64,000 nucleotides of DNA from Caballeronia novacaledonica (GTDB taxonomy: Bacteria; Pseudomonadota; Gammaproteobacteria; Burkholderiales; Burkholderiaceae): positions 37,805 through 101,804 of the forward strand of contig NZ_OGTP01000024.1 of NCBI RefSeq assembly GCF_900258035.1, read 5' to 3'. The notes beneath the pieces were generated by a model. It had not been told where the DNA came from. It saw nothing but the letters and a program-made list of their open reading frames with translations, and made no database searches. Of this stretch, positions 43,125 through 61,698 are shown in pieces (the first letter of the stretch is position 1; every line of letters begins with the position of its first letter). A program made the translations under genes and the position numbers.

Positions 43125-43166
43125 CGAAAAGCCTTTAAGTATAACAAGGCTTTTCGAATCCCGCAA
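43125..43166 (-). promoter_or_regulatory. Promoter-like site with the -10 in the loop of an 11-bp inverted repeat, upstream of rplC
   Basis: Minus strand: -35 TTGCGG (43161-43166), 17-bp spacer, -10 TATACT (43138-43143) with TG two bases upstream (TGT-TATACT). Perfect arms CGAAAAGCCTT / AAGGCTTTTCG (43146-43156 and 43125-43135) hold the -10 in a 10-nt loop. It would give rplC onward its own promoter inside the S10 set. Confidence 0.6.
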
Positions 43167-43227
43167 GCAATCAAAGACTTAGCACTTCCCGACGCACCGG
43201 CAGGCGCGTCGGGCAAGCTTGTGGGAC

Positions 43228-43539
43228 TTACTGCAGCTTGATCTCGACGTCGACGCCAGCCGGCAGATCGAGCTTCATCAGCGCGTCGACGGTCTTGTCC
43301 GTCGGATCGACGATGTCCATCAGGCGCTGGTGCGTACGGATTTCGAGCTGGTCGCGCGACGTCTTGTTGACGTGCGGCGAACGCAGGATGTCAAAACGTT
43401 GAATACGCGTCGGCAGCGGTACCGGGCCACGGACGATCGCGCCAGTCCGCTTCGCGGTGTCGACGATTTCGGCTGCCGATTGATCGATCAGGCGGTAGTC
43501 GAAAGCCTTCAGACGAATGCGGATTTTCTGGTTCTGCAT
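43228..43539 (-). CDS. rpsJ: 30S ribosomal protein S10 (NusE)
   Basis: 103 aa ribosomal protein and antitermination factor (partner of NusB and NusG): MQNQKIRIRLKAFDYRLIDQ, GPVPLPTRIQRFDILRSPHV, THQRLMDIVDPTDKTVDALM. The ATG at 43539 has AAGGAA upstream. It opens the S10 set, 140 bp after tuf1 with a strong hairpin in between. Confidence 0.98.
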   Translation of the reverse strand: MQNQKIRIRLKAFDYRLIDQSAAEIVDTAKRTGAIVRGPVPLPTRIQRFDILRSPHVNKTSRDQLEIRTHQRLMDIVDPTDKTVDALMKLDLPAGVDVEIKLQ

Positions 43540-43595
43540 GACAATTCCTTGAAAAGAGCGAGGCGGTATTGCACCGCACAATGGCAAAAGAGCGT

Positions 43596-43632
43596 GGAAC
43601 CGGGCATTCGCTGAGGGCGAACACCCGGCTCC
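43596..43632 (-). terminator. Strong hairpin between tuf1 and rpsJ
   Basis: 16-bp stem with a 5-nt loop; arms begin GGAGCCGGG and end CCCGGTTCC on the minus strand, with three G-T pairs. A modest T-tract (CTCTTTT) follows a few bases later. It could terminate the str set partly, or act as the S10 leader attenuator. Confidence 0.6.
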
Positions 43633-43679
43633 AATCTGTACTTCAGTACTGCAACTTCAAATCGAGCGAATCAAGGATT

Positions 43680-44870
43680 TTACTCGATAATCTTCGCCAC
43701 GACACCGGCGCCGACGGTACGGCCGCCTTCGCGGATTGCGAAGCGCAGACCTTCTTCCATGGCGATCGGAGCGATCAGCTTCACCGTGATCGACACGTTG
43801 TCGCCCGGCATCACCATTTCCTTGTCCTTCGGCAGCTCGATCGAGCCCGTCACGTCCGTCGTACGGAAGTAGAACTGCGGACGGTAGTTGTTGAAGAACG
43901 GCGTGTGACGGCCGCCTTCGTCCTTGCTCAGCACGTACACTTCAGCCGTGAAGTGCGTGTGCGGCGTGATCGAACCCGGCTTGGCCAGAACCTGGCCGCG
44001 CTCCACGTCTTCACGCTTCGTGCCGCGCAGCAGGATACCGACGTTGTCGCCCGCCTGACCTTGGTCGAGCAGCTTGCGGAACATTTCCACGCCCGTGCAG
44101 GTCGTCTTCACCGTCGGCTTGATACCGACGATTTCGATTTCTTCGCCGACCTTCACCACACCGCGCTCCACGCGACCCGTCACCACCGTGCCGCGACCCG
44201 AGATCGAGAACACGTCTTCCACCGGCATCAGGAACGAACCGTCAACTGCGCGCTCCGGCGTCGGGATGTACGAATCCAGCGCGTCGGCCAGGTTCATGAT
44301 CGCCACTTCGCCCAGCTCGCCCTTGTCGCCTTCCAGCGCCAGCTTGGCCGAACCCTTCACGATCGGGGTGTCGTCGCCCGGGAAGTCGTACTTCGACAGA
44401 AGTTCGCGCACTTCCATTTCGACGAGCTCGAGCAGCTCGGCGTCGTCCACCATGTCGCACTTGTTCAGGAACACGATGATGTACGGCACGCCAACCTGAC
44501 GGGCCAACAAGATGTGCTCGCGCGTTTGCGGCATCGGGCCGTCGGCGGCCGAGCACACCAGGATTGCGCCGTCCATCTGCGCGGCGCCCGTGATCATGTT
44601 CTTCACATAGTCAGCGTGGCCCGGGCAGTCGACGTGTGCGTAGTGGCGGTTAGCCGTTTCGTACTCGACGTGCGCGGTGTTGATGGTGATGCCGCGCGCC
44701 TTTTCTTCCGGCGCTGCGTCGATCTGATCATACGCCTTGGCTTCGCCGCCGAACTTCTGCGTGAGAACCGTCGTGATCGCTGCCGTCAGCGTGGTCTTGC
44801 CGTGGTCAACGTGACCGATCGTGCCCACGTTCACGTGCGGCTTGGTCCGCTCGAATTTACCTTTTGCCAT
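43680..44870 (-). CDS. tuf: Elongation factor Tu, copy 1
   Basis: 396 aa GTPase that delivers aminoacyl-tRNA. G1 GHVDHGKT, G2 region GITINTAHVEYET, G3 DCPGHADYVK, G4 NKCD, then domains 2 and 3 (about 210-396) ending REGGRTVGAGVVAKIIE. The protein is identical to copy 2 at the window's right edge, residue for residue where both are visible, although the DNA differs at about ten synonymous sites. Last gene of the str set, 67 bp after fusA. Confidence 0.98.
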   Translation of the reverse strand: MAKGKFERTKPHVNVGTIGHVDHGKTTLTAAITTVLTQKFGGEAKAYDQIDAAPEEKARGITINTAHVEYETANRHYAHVDCPGHADYVKNMITGAAQMDGAILVCSAADGPMPQTREHILLARQVGVPYIIVFLNKCDMVDDAELLELVEMEVRELLSKYDFPGDDTPIVKGSAKLALEGDKGELGEVAIMNLADALDSYIPTPERAVDGSFLMPVEDVFSISGRGTVVTGRVERGVVKVGEEIEIVGIKPTVKTTCTGVEMFRKLLDQGQAGDNVGILLRGTKREDVERGQVLAKPGSITPHTHFTAEVYVLSKDEGGRHTPFFNNYRPQFYFRTTDVTGSIELPKDKEMVMPGDNVSITVKLIAPIAMEEGLRFAIREGGRTVGAGVVAKIIE

Positions 44871-44937
44871 GATTACCTTCTTTCAAAGTTTGGTTATCGG
44901 TTAAAGCTTGTGGCTTGCGCCGAATTACTTGCGGGCC

Positions 44938-47040
<2,103 letters not shown>

Positions 47041-47096
47041 TTTGGATCCTTTTTCGGTCGACGCGCCAGCGAGTGCGAGCGCGTCCTAACACAAAC

Positions 47097-47127
47097 GGGC
47101 GAGGCGCCTGGAGTAGCGCACCCGCCC
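47097..47127 (-). promoter_or_regulatory. Hairpin between rpsG and fusA
   Basis: 11 pairs with one bulged T, 8-nt loop: GGGCG..GCGC against GCGCC..CGCCC, with no U-tract. Probably an mRNA processing or translation-tuning element rather than a terminator. Confidence 0.45.
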
Positions 47128-47158
47128 TGATTTTTCCGTTTGCTCTACGAGCGGGAGC

Positions 47159-47629
47159 TTAGAAACGGAAGTGCGAGAATGCCTTGTTGGCCTCTGCCAT
47201 GCGGTGAACTTCGTCGCGCTTCTTCATCGCGCCGCCGCGGCCTTCGGCCGCTTCGGAGAGTTCACCTGCCAGACGCAGGGCCATCGACTTTTCGCTGCGC
47301 TTCTTCGCGGCTTCACGCAACCAACGCATCGCCAATGCCATACGACGCGAGGGGCGCACTTCGACCGGAACCTGATAGTTTGCACCACCAACGCGACGGC
47401 TCTTCACTTCGACCACCGGCTTCACGTTGTTGAGCGCAACCGTGAACACTTCCAGCGGGTCCTTGCCACCCTTGGTCTGGATCTGTTCAAAAGCGCCGTA
47501 CACGATACGCTCGGCAACCGACTTCTTGCCGGAGAGCATCAGCACGTTCATGAACTTGGCTACATCTACGTTACCGAACTTCGGATCCGGCAACACTTCC
47601 CGCTTGGGGACTTCGCGACGACGCGGCAT
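47159..47629 (-). CDS. rpsG: 30S ribosomal protein S7
   Basis: 156 aa assembly initiator of the 30S head: MPRRREVPKREVLPDPKFGN, KKSVAERIVYGAFEQIQTKG, the beta-hairpin VGGANYQVPVEVRPSRRMAL, and C-terminal HRMAEANKAFSHFRF. In E. coli S7 represses the str operon by binding between rpsL and rpsG; the 179-bp rpsL-rpsG gap here is long enough for such a site. Confidence 0.98.
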   Translation of the reverse strand: MPRRREVPKREVLPDPKFGNVDVAKFMNVLMLSGKKSVAERIVYGAFEQIQTKGGKDPLEVFTVALNNVKPVVEVKSRRVGGANYQVPVEVRPSRRMALAMRWLREAAKKRSEKSMALRLAGELSEAAEGRGGAMKKRDEVHRMAEANKAFSHFRF

Positions 47630-47808
47630 GATTCTTCCTTTACTTTTTCAGTTGGAGCTGGTTTTCAACTCCGCGGCCACCAACAAACCCGATCCATCTA
47701 TTCGACTAAACCAGCTTGGCCGGGTGACCACTTACTCGACAGCACCGGCAACTCCGGCACCCTCGCCTTAACCGCCTTGCGGCGACCTGATTCCTGCTTC
47801 GGACCGAC

Positions 47809-48189
47809 TTACTTGCCGGCCTTTGCGCGCTTCGCACCGTACTTCGAGCGAGCTTGCTTACGGTCCTTGACGCCCTGGGTATCCAGCGAGCCGCGAACCA
47901 TGTGGTAACGCACACCCGGCAAGTCCTTCACACGGCCGCCGCGAATCAGCACGACCGAGTGCTCTTGCAGGTTGTGGCCTTCACCACCGATGTACGAAAT
48001 GACTTCGAAGCCGTTCGTCAGACGAACCTTGGCAACTTTACGGAGTGCCGAGTTCGGCTTCTTCGGCGTCGTGGTGTACACGCGAGTGCACACGCCACGA
48101 CGCTGAGGGCAGTCCTGCAGGGCCGGCGACTTGCTCTTCGTCGTTTCCGACGCGCGGCCTTTGCGAACCAGTTGATTGATGGTTGGCAT
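47809..48189 (-). CDS. rpsL: 30S ribosomal protein S12
   Basis: 126 aa decoding-centre protein: MPTINQLVRKGRASETTKSK, YTTTPKKPNSALRKVAKVRL, and GGRVKDLPGVRYHMVRGSLD. The lysines whose change gives streptomycin resistance (in TPKKPN and GRVKDLPG) are wild type. First gene of the str set, with its own promoter and a leader hairpin. Confidence 0.98.
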   Translation of the reverse strand: MPTINQLVRKGRASETTKSKSPALQDCPQRRGVCTRVYTTTPKKPNSALRKVAKVRLTNGFEVISYIGGEGHNLQEHSVVLIRGGRVKDLPGVRYHMVRGSLDTQGVKDRKQARSKYGAKRAKAGK

Positions 48190-48216
48190 TGTTTAATCCT
48201 AAAAATGAACAAAATC

Positions 48217-48254
48217 CGCGCAATTCTTTCGGGCAAAGCGAAAAGAACTGCGCG
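48217..48254 (-). promoter_or_regulatory. Leader hairpin of rpsL
   Basis: Arms CGCGCAATTCTTTCG (48217-48231) and CGAAAAGAACTGCGCG (48239-48254), about 14 pairs with one mismatch and one bulge, ending 28 bp before the rpsL ATG. On the minus strand it is followed by GATTTTG and then a T5 run, so attenuation is possible. Confidence 0.55.
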
Positions 48255-48337
48255 TTTGACGATCCCGCCGATGAATTCCGCTTTGCGCATCCGGCGTTAA
48301 GCCAGATCCGAAGTCGGACCAAGGACGAGAACCAAGC

Positions 48338-48367
48338 ATGATATTCCGAAAATCGCAATCGGGTCAA
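48338..48367 (-). promoter_or_regulatory. str operon promoter (rpsL)
   Basis: Minus strand: -35 TTGACC (48362-48367), 18-bp spacer, -10 TATCAT (48338-48343), in the 218-bp gap between recQ and rpsL. The predicted transcript has a ~140-nt leader. Confidence 0.65.
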
Positions 48368-48407
48368 TACGTTGCGACGATTTCGATGGCTTTTCGCAAG
48401 CCGGACG

Positions 48408-50255
48408 TCAATCCGAACCGACGACGGAGAGCAATTCGTCGCCGAAGCGTTCCAGTTTCCGCACGCCGATACCGGGAATATGGCGAAGATCGTCGATCGT
48501 ATCGGGGTCGCTGCGGACGATTTCGGCGAGCGTGGCGTCGTGGAAGATGACGTAGGCCGGAACACCGTCGCTCTTCGCGGTTTCCGCGCGCCAGGCACGC
48601 AGACGCTCCCAACGCGCCTTTTCGCGCGCCGACATACCGGCGGTCGGGTCCGCGCGCTCGCCAGTGCGGCTGGAAGACTGGCGCGCGCGCGTCGGCTTGA
48701 CGTACTTGCGCAGCGTGACGTGCTCTTCGCCCTTCAGCACGGGCTTGCTCGCGTCGGTCAGCACGAGCGCGCCAAAACCGTCGTGATCGACGGCGAGATA
48801 GCCGAACGCCACCAGTTGCCGGAACACGGCGCGCCATTCGGGTTCGGAGAGCGCGGCGCCGACGCCGAAGGTCGAAATTTTCTCGTGGCCGCGCTGGAGG
48901 ACTTTTTCGCTGCGGGAGCCGCGCAGAATATCGATGAGATGGCCCGCGCCGAAGCGAAACCCGCTCGCCTTCTGCGCCCGGTACACGCACGACAGCGCCA
49001 TCTGCGCTTCGCGTGTGGCATCGAAGGACGCGGGCGGCTCCAGACACGTATCGCAGTTGCCGCACGGCTTGCCCGTCTCTCCGAAGTACGCGAGCAGACG
49101 CACGCGCCGGCACGACGCCACCTCGCACAAGCCGAGAAGCGCGTCGAGCTTGCCGGTCTGCACGCGCTTATGCGCGTCGTCGGCTTCGGATTCGTCGATC
49201 ATCTTGCGCTGTTGCACGACGTCGCCCAATCCGTACGCCATCCACGCGTTCGCCGGCAGACCGTCGCGTCCGGCGCGGCCCGTCTCCTGATAGTAGCCCT
49301 CGACGCTCTTCGGCAAATCCAGATGCGCGACGAAGCGCACGTCCGGCTTGTCGATGCCCATGCCGAACGCGATCGTCGCGCACATGACGATGCCTTCCTC
49401 GCGCTGGAACATCTCCTGATGCTTCTGGCGCGTCTCGAACTCCATGCCCGCGTGGTACGGCAGCGCGCGAATGCCCTGCCCTTTCAGCCAGTCGGCGGTT
49501 TCCTCGACCTTGCGCCGCGACAGGCAATACACGACGCCCGCGTCGGTCGTGCCGTCCTTGTTCGTATGCTCGGCGCGGATGAAATCGAGCAGTTGCGAGC
49601 GCGCGTTGTCCTTCTCGACGATGCGATAGCGAATGTTCGGCCGGTCGAAGCTGGAAACGAAGACGCGCGCGTCGTCGAGCGCGAGCCGATGGACGATTTC
49701 GTCGCGCGTGATCGCGTCGGCTGTGGCGGTGAGCGCGATACGCGGCACGTCCGGAAACCGTTCGTGCAGCACCGAAAGCTGAATGTACTCGGGGCGGAAA
49801 TCGTGCCCCCACTGCGACACGCAATGCGCTTCGTCGATGGCGAAAAGGCCCACGCGCGCGCGCTCGAGCAGTTCGAGAAAGCGCGGCGTCATCAGACGTT
49901 CGGGCGCGACGTAGAGGAGATCGATTTCGCCCTCGCGCAGCGCGCGCTCGGTGGCCGCGGCCTCGGCGCCCGACAACGTCGAATTCAGATACGCAGCGCG
50001 CACGCCGACTTCGGTCAGCGCCGCGACCTGATCCTGCATCAGCGCGATCAACGGCGACACGACGATGCCCGCGCCGAGCCCGGCCTCGCGGCGCACGAGC
50101 GACGGTATCTGATAGCACAGCGATTTGCCGCCGCCCGTTGGCATGAGCACGAGCGAATCGCCGCCGTTCGCGACATGCTCGACGATCTCCGCCTGTTGTC
50201 CGCGAAACGCGGGATAGCCGAAGATTTCGTTGAGTATTTCGAGCGACCGTGCCAT
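48408..50255 (-). CDS. recQ: ATP-dependent DNA helicase RecQ
   Basis: 615 aa 3'-5' helicase for recombination and fork repair. Walker A MPTGGGKSLCYQIP (about 38-51), DEAH box FAIDEAHCVSQWGHDFRP, motif VI region YYQETGRAGRDGLPA, and a zinc site CEVASCRRVRLLAYFGE...CGNCDTC. An RQC winged helix and a C-terminal HRDC domain (AYVIFHDATLAEIVRSDPDT, IPGIGVRKLERFG) follow. The ATG at 50255 fits the family start. It stands alone between the rpoC terminator and the str promoter; a TTGACG hexamer (50313-50318) may be part of its own promoter. Confidence 0.95.
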   Translation of the reverse strand: MARSLEILNEIFGYPAFRGQQAEIVEHVANGGDSLVLMPTGGGKSLCYQIPSLVRREAGLGAGIVVSPLIALMQDQVAALTEVGVRAAYLNSTLSGAEAAATERALREGEIDLLYVAPERLMTPRFLELLERARVGLFAIDEAHCVSQWGHDFRPEYIQLSVLHERFPDVPRIALTATADAITRDEIVHRLALDDARVFVSSFDRPNIRYRIVEKDNARSQLLDFIRAEHTNKDGTTDAGVVYCLSRRKVEETADWLKGQGIRALPYHAGMEFETRQKHQEMFQREEGIVMCATIAFGMGIDKPDVRFVAHLDLPKSVEGYYQETGRAGRDGLPANAWMAYGLGDVVQQRKMIDESEADDAHKRVQTGKLDALLGLCEVASCRRVRLLAYFGETGKPCGNCDTCLEPPASFDATREAQMALSCVYRAQKASGFRFGAGHLIDILRGSRSEKVLQRGHEKISTFGVGAALSEPEWRAVFRQLVAFGYLAVDHDGFGALVLTDASKPVLKGEEHVTLRKYVKPTRARQSSSRTGERADPTAGMSAREKARWERLRAWRAETAKSDGVPAYVIFHDATLAEIVRSDPDTIDDLRHIPGIGVRKLERFGDELLSVVGSD

Positions 50256-50365
50256 GGAGGGAAAATGCGCGCTGCAGCGTGAGAGATAACGAATTCTACC
50301 AACGCATCCGCGCGTCAAAACGGAGTTAGCCATTTGGACGAGGGCGTCGGCGCAACGGACGGACG

Positions 50366-50397
50366 AAAAAAAACCGCCCAGCCGAAGCTGGGCGGTT
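50366..50397 (-). terminator. Terminator after rpoC
   Basis: Stem AACCGCCCAGC (50372-50382) / GCTGGGCGGTT (50387-50397) with tetraloop, then eight Ts on the minus strand. A strong rho-independent terminator that closes the rplKAJL-rpoBC unit. Confidence 0.95.
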
Positions 50398-50422
50398 CGT
50401 GGCTACTGCGAGCAAAAGACGC

Positions 50423-54667
<4,245 letters not shown>

Positions 54668-54688
54668 TGCTTTCTCTCCGTAGTCCGA

Positions 54689-58795
<4,107 letters not shown>

Positions 58796-59163
58796 ACGAT
58801 CTCCGAATCACGGCGGGCGTTGCCGAGGCGGGATACCCCGACGTCACAGCCCGGTGTTCACCGACTGAGACCCGCGCGAGTGTCCGGGGAGGACGCGCGA
58901 ATCTAGAAGCTTGGTGGTTGGCCGCTACCAACCGCTGGCTGACGGCAGCGGATGCCTATGTTTCCCGCTACCCGACCAAACTTGCCTTCTGCAGTCGCTT
59001 CAGAAGACAAAGAAAGCGATCGGAAAATTCTGCCATTCCGAACGTTTTCTTTGGCTTCTGTGGAGACTTTTATACTTGCCGACAAGCATAAAAACTACGT
59101 CCCCACAAAGCACAAAAAGGCCGGCGGTGAAAAACCGCCAGCCTTCGCATAGCGCAATGAAAC
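58796..59163 (-). promoter_or_regulatory. rplL-rpoB intergenic region
   Basis: 368 bp without a gene. Nearest rplL it holds an attenuator hairpin (59113-59145). Then comes an 8-bp inverted repeat with a TATAAA on the minus strand (59069-59090), and a ~270-nt leader for rpoB in which I see no further named element. Confidence 0.6.
59113..59145 (-). terminator. rplL-rpoB attenuator
   Basis: Stem AAGGCCGGCGGT (59117-59128) / ACCGCCAGCCTT (59134-59145) with a following T5 on the minus strand. Position right after rplL matches the partial terminator that sets the r-protein to RNA polymerase ratio in E. coli. Confidence 0.8.
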
Positions 59164-59538
59164 TTACTTGATTTCAGCCTTCGCGCCTGCGTCTTCCAGC
59201 TTCTTCTTGGCTTCTTCAGCAGCAGCCTTGGGCACCGCTTCCTTGATGGGCTTCGGTGCGCCGTCAACCAGGTCCTTCGCTTCCTTCAGGCCGAGACCCG
59301 TCAGTTCACGAACAGCCTTAATGACGGAAACCTTGTTCGCGCCTGCTTCGAGCAGGTTCACGGTGAACTCGGTTTGCTCTTCCACTGCAGCAGCTGCGCC
59401 GCCACCAGCCGGGCCAGCAACTGCGACAGCAGCAGCCGACACGCCAAACTTCTCTTCGAACGCCTTGACCAGTTCGTTCAGTTCGAGAACCGACATCGAG
59501 CCAACGGCTTCCAGGATGTCTTCTTTTGCGATTGCCAT
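59164..59538 (-). CDS. rplL: 50S ribosomal protein L7/L12
   Basis: 124 aa stalk protein that recruits translation GTPases. N-terminal dimer domain (MAIAKEDILEAVGSMSVLEL), Ala/Gly hinge (AVAVAGPAGGGAAAAVEEQ), and C-terminal domain with KVSVIKAVRELTGLGLKEAK. 83 bp after rplJ. Confidence 0.98.
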   Translation of the reverse strand: MAIAKEDILEAVGSMSVLELNELVKAFEEKFGVSAAAVAVAGPAGGGAAAAVEEQTEFTVNLLEAGANKVSVIKAVRELTGLGLKEAKDLVDGAPKPIKEAVPKAAAEEAKKKLEDAGAKAEIK

Positions 59539-59621
59539 TTGAAATACTCCTAAATTGAATTCGGATCGAGCTAGCGATCTAGCTAATACCTAACTGAGCA
59601 ACTGGTGCCCAAGTGTGTGCG

Positions 59622-60119
59622 TTATGCAGCTTCGCCTTGCTTCTTCTCGGCGAGCGCGGCCAGGGCGCGCGCGAAGCCGGAAACAGGTGCTTGCATGACG
59701 AACAGCAGCTTGGAGAGCAGTTCTTCGCGGCTCGGGATGTTGGCCAGCGCTTGCACGCCCGCCTTGTCCATCACTTTGCCTTCGTAGGAACCAGCCTTGA
59801 TGATCAACTTGTCATTGCCCTTACCGAAGTCATTGACGACCTTGGCAGCGGCAATGGCATCTTCCGAGATGCCGTAGATCAGAGGACCGGTCATCTGCTC
59901 AGCCAGCGGAGCGAACGGCGTACCTTCGACAGCGCGACGCGCCAGCGTGTTCTTCAACACACGCAGATACACTTGTTGCTCACGCGCTTTCGCGCGCAGC
60001 TTGGTCAGATCGCCAACCGTGATCCCACGATACTCAGCGAGCACCATCGTCTGAGCCTTCGCGACTTGCGCGGCGACTTCAGCGACGACTGCCTGCTTAT
60101 CTTCTTTGTTCAGTGGCAC
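59622..60119 (-). CDS. rplJ: 50S ribosomal protein L10
   Basis: 165 aa base of the L12 stalk: PLNKEDKQAVVAEVAAQVAK, VLAEYRGITVGDLTKLRAKA, and a C-terminal helix for L12 dimers (FARALAALAEKKQ). A GTG start at 60119 has GGAGG 8 bases upstream; the longer frame to 60155 has none. It is likely autoregulated through the leader at 60120-60420. Confidence 0.96.
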   Translation of the reverse strand: MPLNKEDKQAVVAEVAAQVAKAQTMVLAEYRGITVGDLTKLRAKAREQQVYLRVLKNTLARRAVEGTPFAPLAEQMTGPLIYGISEDAIAAAKVVNDFGKGNDKLIIKAGSYEGKVMDKAGVQALANIPSREELLSKLLFVMQAPVSGFARALAALAEKKQGEAA

Positions 60120-60420
60120 GGTTAAACCTCCAGATTCGGTGCACTCGGGCCACAACCCTCATGCACCACGTTCAACAACGGCGTCCGACTGTTAGGAGTA
60201 TTTCGATCAATTGGTGACCATTCAGAATGATCGACAACCGACTTCAACCACTGCAAAACTGTTTCGGGTTCGCCATCTGCGTTGGCTTGAATTAAGGCGA
60301 CGCCTGCCTGCTGCGTCACCACCAACGGTCTTTGACAACCGGTTGCCCGACTCGAAACTGCAGCCTCGCAACCGCCCAAAGCCCTTTTTGAAGCGCGATC
60401 AATCGATCGCGCCCGAAATC
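60120..60420 (-). ncRNA. L10 leader (rplJ 5' region)
   Basis: 301 bp without a gene between rplA and rplJ. Just after the rplA stop stands an 8-bp stem GCGCGATC / GATCGCGC (60393-60412) without a U-tract. Further on, GCAGATGGCGAACCC (minus strand, about 60265-60280) looks like the conserved part of the L10 leader that L10-L12 binds. Placement supports this; I could not fold it fully. Confidence 0.6.
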
Positions 60421-61119
60421 TTACTGTTGCGCCAGCGTGGCTTGATCCACGCGAACGCCAACGCCCATCGTGCTCGACACGGCGATCTTGCGCAGATACA
60501 CGCCCTTGCTCGTCGCCGGCTTCGCCTTTTGCAGCGCTTCGATCAGCGCAGCCAGGTTCTTACGCAACGATGCCGGCTCGAACGACGCACGGCCGATCGT
60601 ACCGTGGATGATACCGGCCTTGTCGACGCGGAACTGAACCTGACCCGCCTTCGCGTTCTTGACCGCTTGAGCGACGTCCGGCGTAACCGTGCCAACCTTC
60701 GGGTTCGGCATAAGGCCGCGCGGACCGAGAATCTGACCCAGCGTACCGACGACACGCATCGTGTCCGGCGAAGCAATCACCACGTCGAAGTTCAGATTGC
60801 CGGCCTTGACTTGCTCGGCCAGGTCTTCCATGCCGACCACGTCTGCGCCAGCGGCACGAGCTTGTTCAGCCTTATCGCCCTGTGCGAACACTGCCACGCG
60901 AACCGACTTGCCGGTACCAGCCGGCAGAACGACGGAGCCGCGAACGACCTGGTCCGACTTCTTCGCGTCGATGCCGAGTTGAACAGCGACGTCGATCGAT
61001 TCATCGAACTTGGCGCTCGCGCATTCCTTCACGAGAGCCAGCGCGTCGTCGATCGCGTACAGCTTCTGACGATCAACCTTGCTTGCGAATGCCTGAAGGC
61101 GCTTAGAAAGCTTAGCCAT
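60421..61119 (-). CDS. rplA: 50S ribosomal protein L1
   Basis: 232 aa L1-stalk protein moving E-site tRNA: MAKLSKRLQAFASKVDRQKL, GTGKSVRVAVFAQG, GPRGLMPNPKVGTVTPDVAQ, GRASFEPASLRKNLAALIEA. In E. coli L1 represses rplK-rplA translation. Its ATG directly follows the rplK stop. Confidence 0.98.
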   Translation of the reverse strand: MAKLSKRLQAFASKVDRQKLYAIDDALALVKECASAKFDESIDVAVQLGIDAKKSDQVVRGSVVLPAGTGKSVRVAVFAQGDKAEQARAAGADVVGMEDLAEQVKAGNLNFDVVIASPDTMRVVGTLGQILGPRGLMPNPKVGTVTPDVAQAVKNAKAGQVQFRVDKAGIIHGTIGRASFEPASLRKNLAALIEALQKAKPATSKGVYLRKIAVSSTMGVGVRVDQATLAQQ

Positions 61120-61551
61120 TTACACGCCCTCCACAGTGATGCCCATCGAACGCGCGCTGCCGGCGATGGTACGCACGGCTGCGTCCAGATCAGCTGCCGT
61201 AAGATCCGGCATCTTGGTCTTCGCGATTTCTTCCGCTTGAGCGCGGGTAATGTTACCGACCTTGTCGGTGTGCGGCTTGGCCGAACCCTTCTGCACGGCG
61301 GCGGCCTTCTTGATCAGAACGGTAGCCGGCGGCGTCTTCATGATGAAGGTGAAGCTCTTGTCCGCGAATGCCGTAATGACGACCGGCACCGGCAGACCCG
61401 GCTCCATACCTTGAGTCTGCGCGTTGAACGCCTTGCAGAACTCCATGATGTTCAGGCCGCGCTGGCCCAGTGCCGGACCGACCGGCGGCGACGGGTTGGC
61501 TTTACCTGCAGGAATCTGCAGCTTGATAAAGCCGACAATTTTCTTTGCCAT
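61120..61551 (-). CDS. rplK: 50S ribosomal protein L11
   Basis: 143 aa GTPase-centre protein required for RelA activation: MAKKIVGFIKLQIPAGKANP, SPPVGPALGQRGLNIMEFCK, and the C-terminal RNA-binding domain (GSARSMGITVEGV). The ATG at 61551 matches all L11 starts; the frame to 61632 is spurious. Confidence 0.98.
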   Translation of the reverse strand: MAKKIVGFIKLQIPAGKANPSPPVGPALGQRGLNIMEFCKAFNAQTQGMEPGLPVPVVITAFADKSFTFIMKTPPATVLIKKAAAVQKGSAKPHTDKVGNITRAQAEEIAKTKMPDLTAADLDAAVRTIAGSARSMGITVEGV

Positions 61552-61698
61552 GTTGAAAACCTCTGCTGAACGCGCGAGCGTTCGGTGAGTGATAGCGCGT
61601 GTTCGACGTTGCCGGCTACTGACGCTCCTCAACGGTCATAACGCGGACCGTAAGCGCGAATCGCGCGATAGCTCGAAAGCCACGCGCGATGTGTTCGT

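Noticed and set aside
50293..50318. TTGACG / TAGAAT pair upstream of recQ as a promoter
   Set aside because: Spacing is only 14 bp; kept as a remark in recQ, not as a feature.
60336..60345. Palindrome CAACCGGTTG and a TTGTCAAAGACCG stretch in the rplJ leader, resembling the rplQ site
   Set aside because: No -10 at a suitable distance and no matching second arm, so probably chance similarity.
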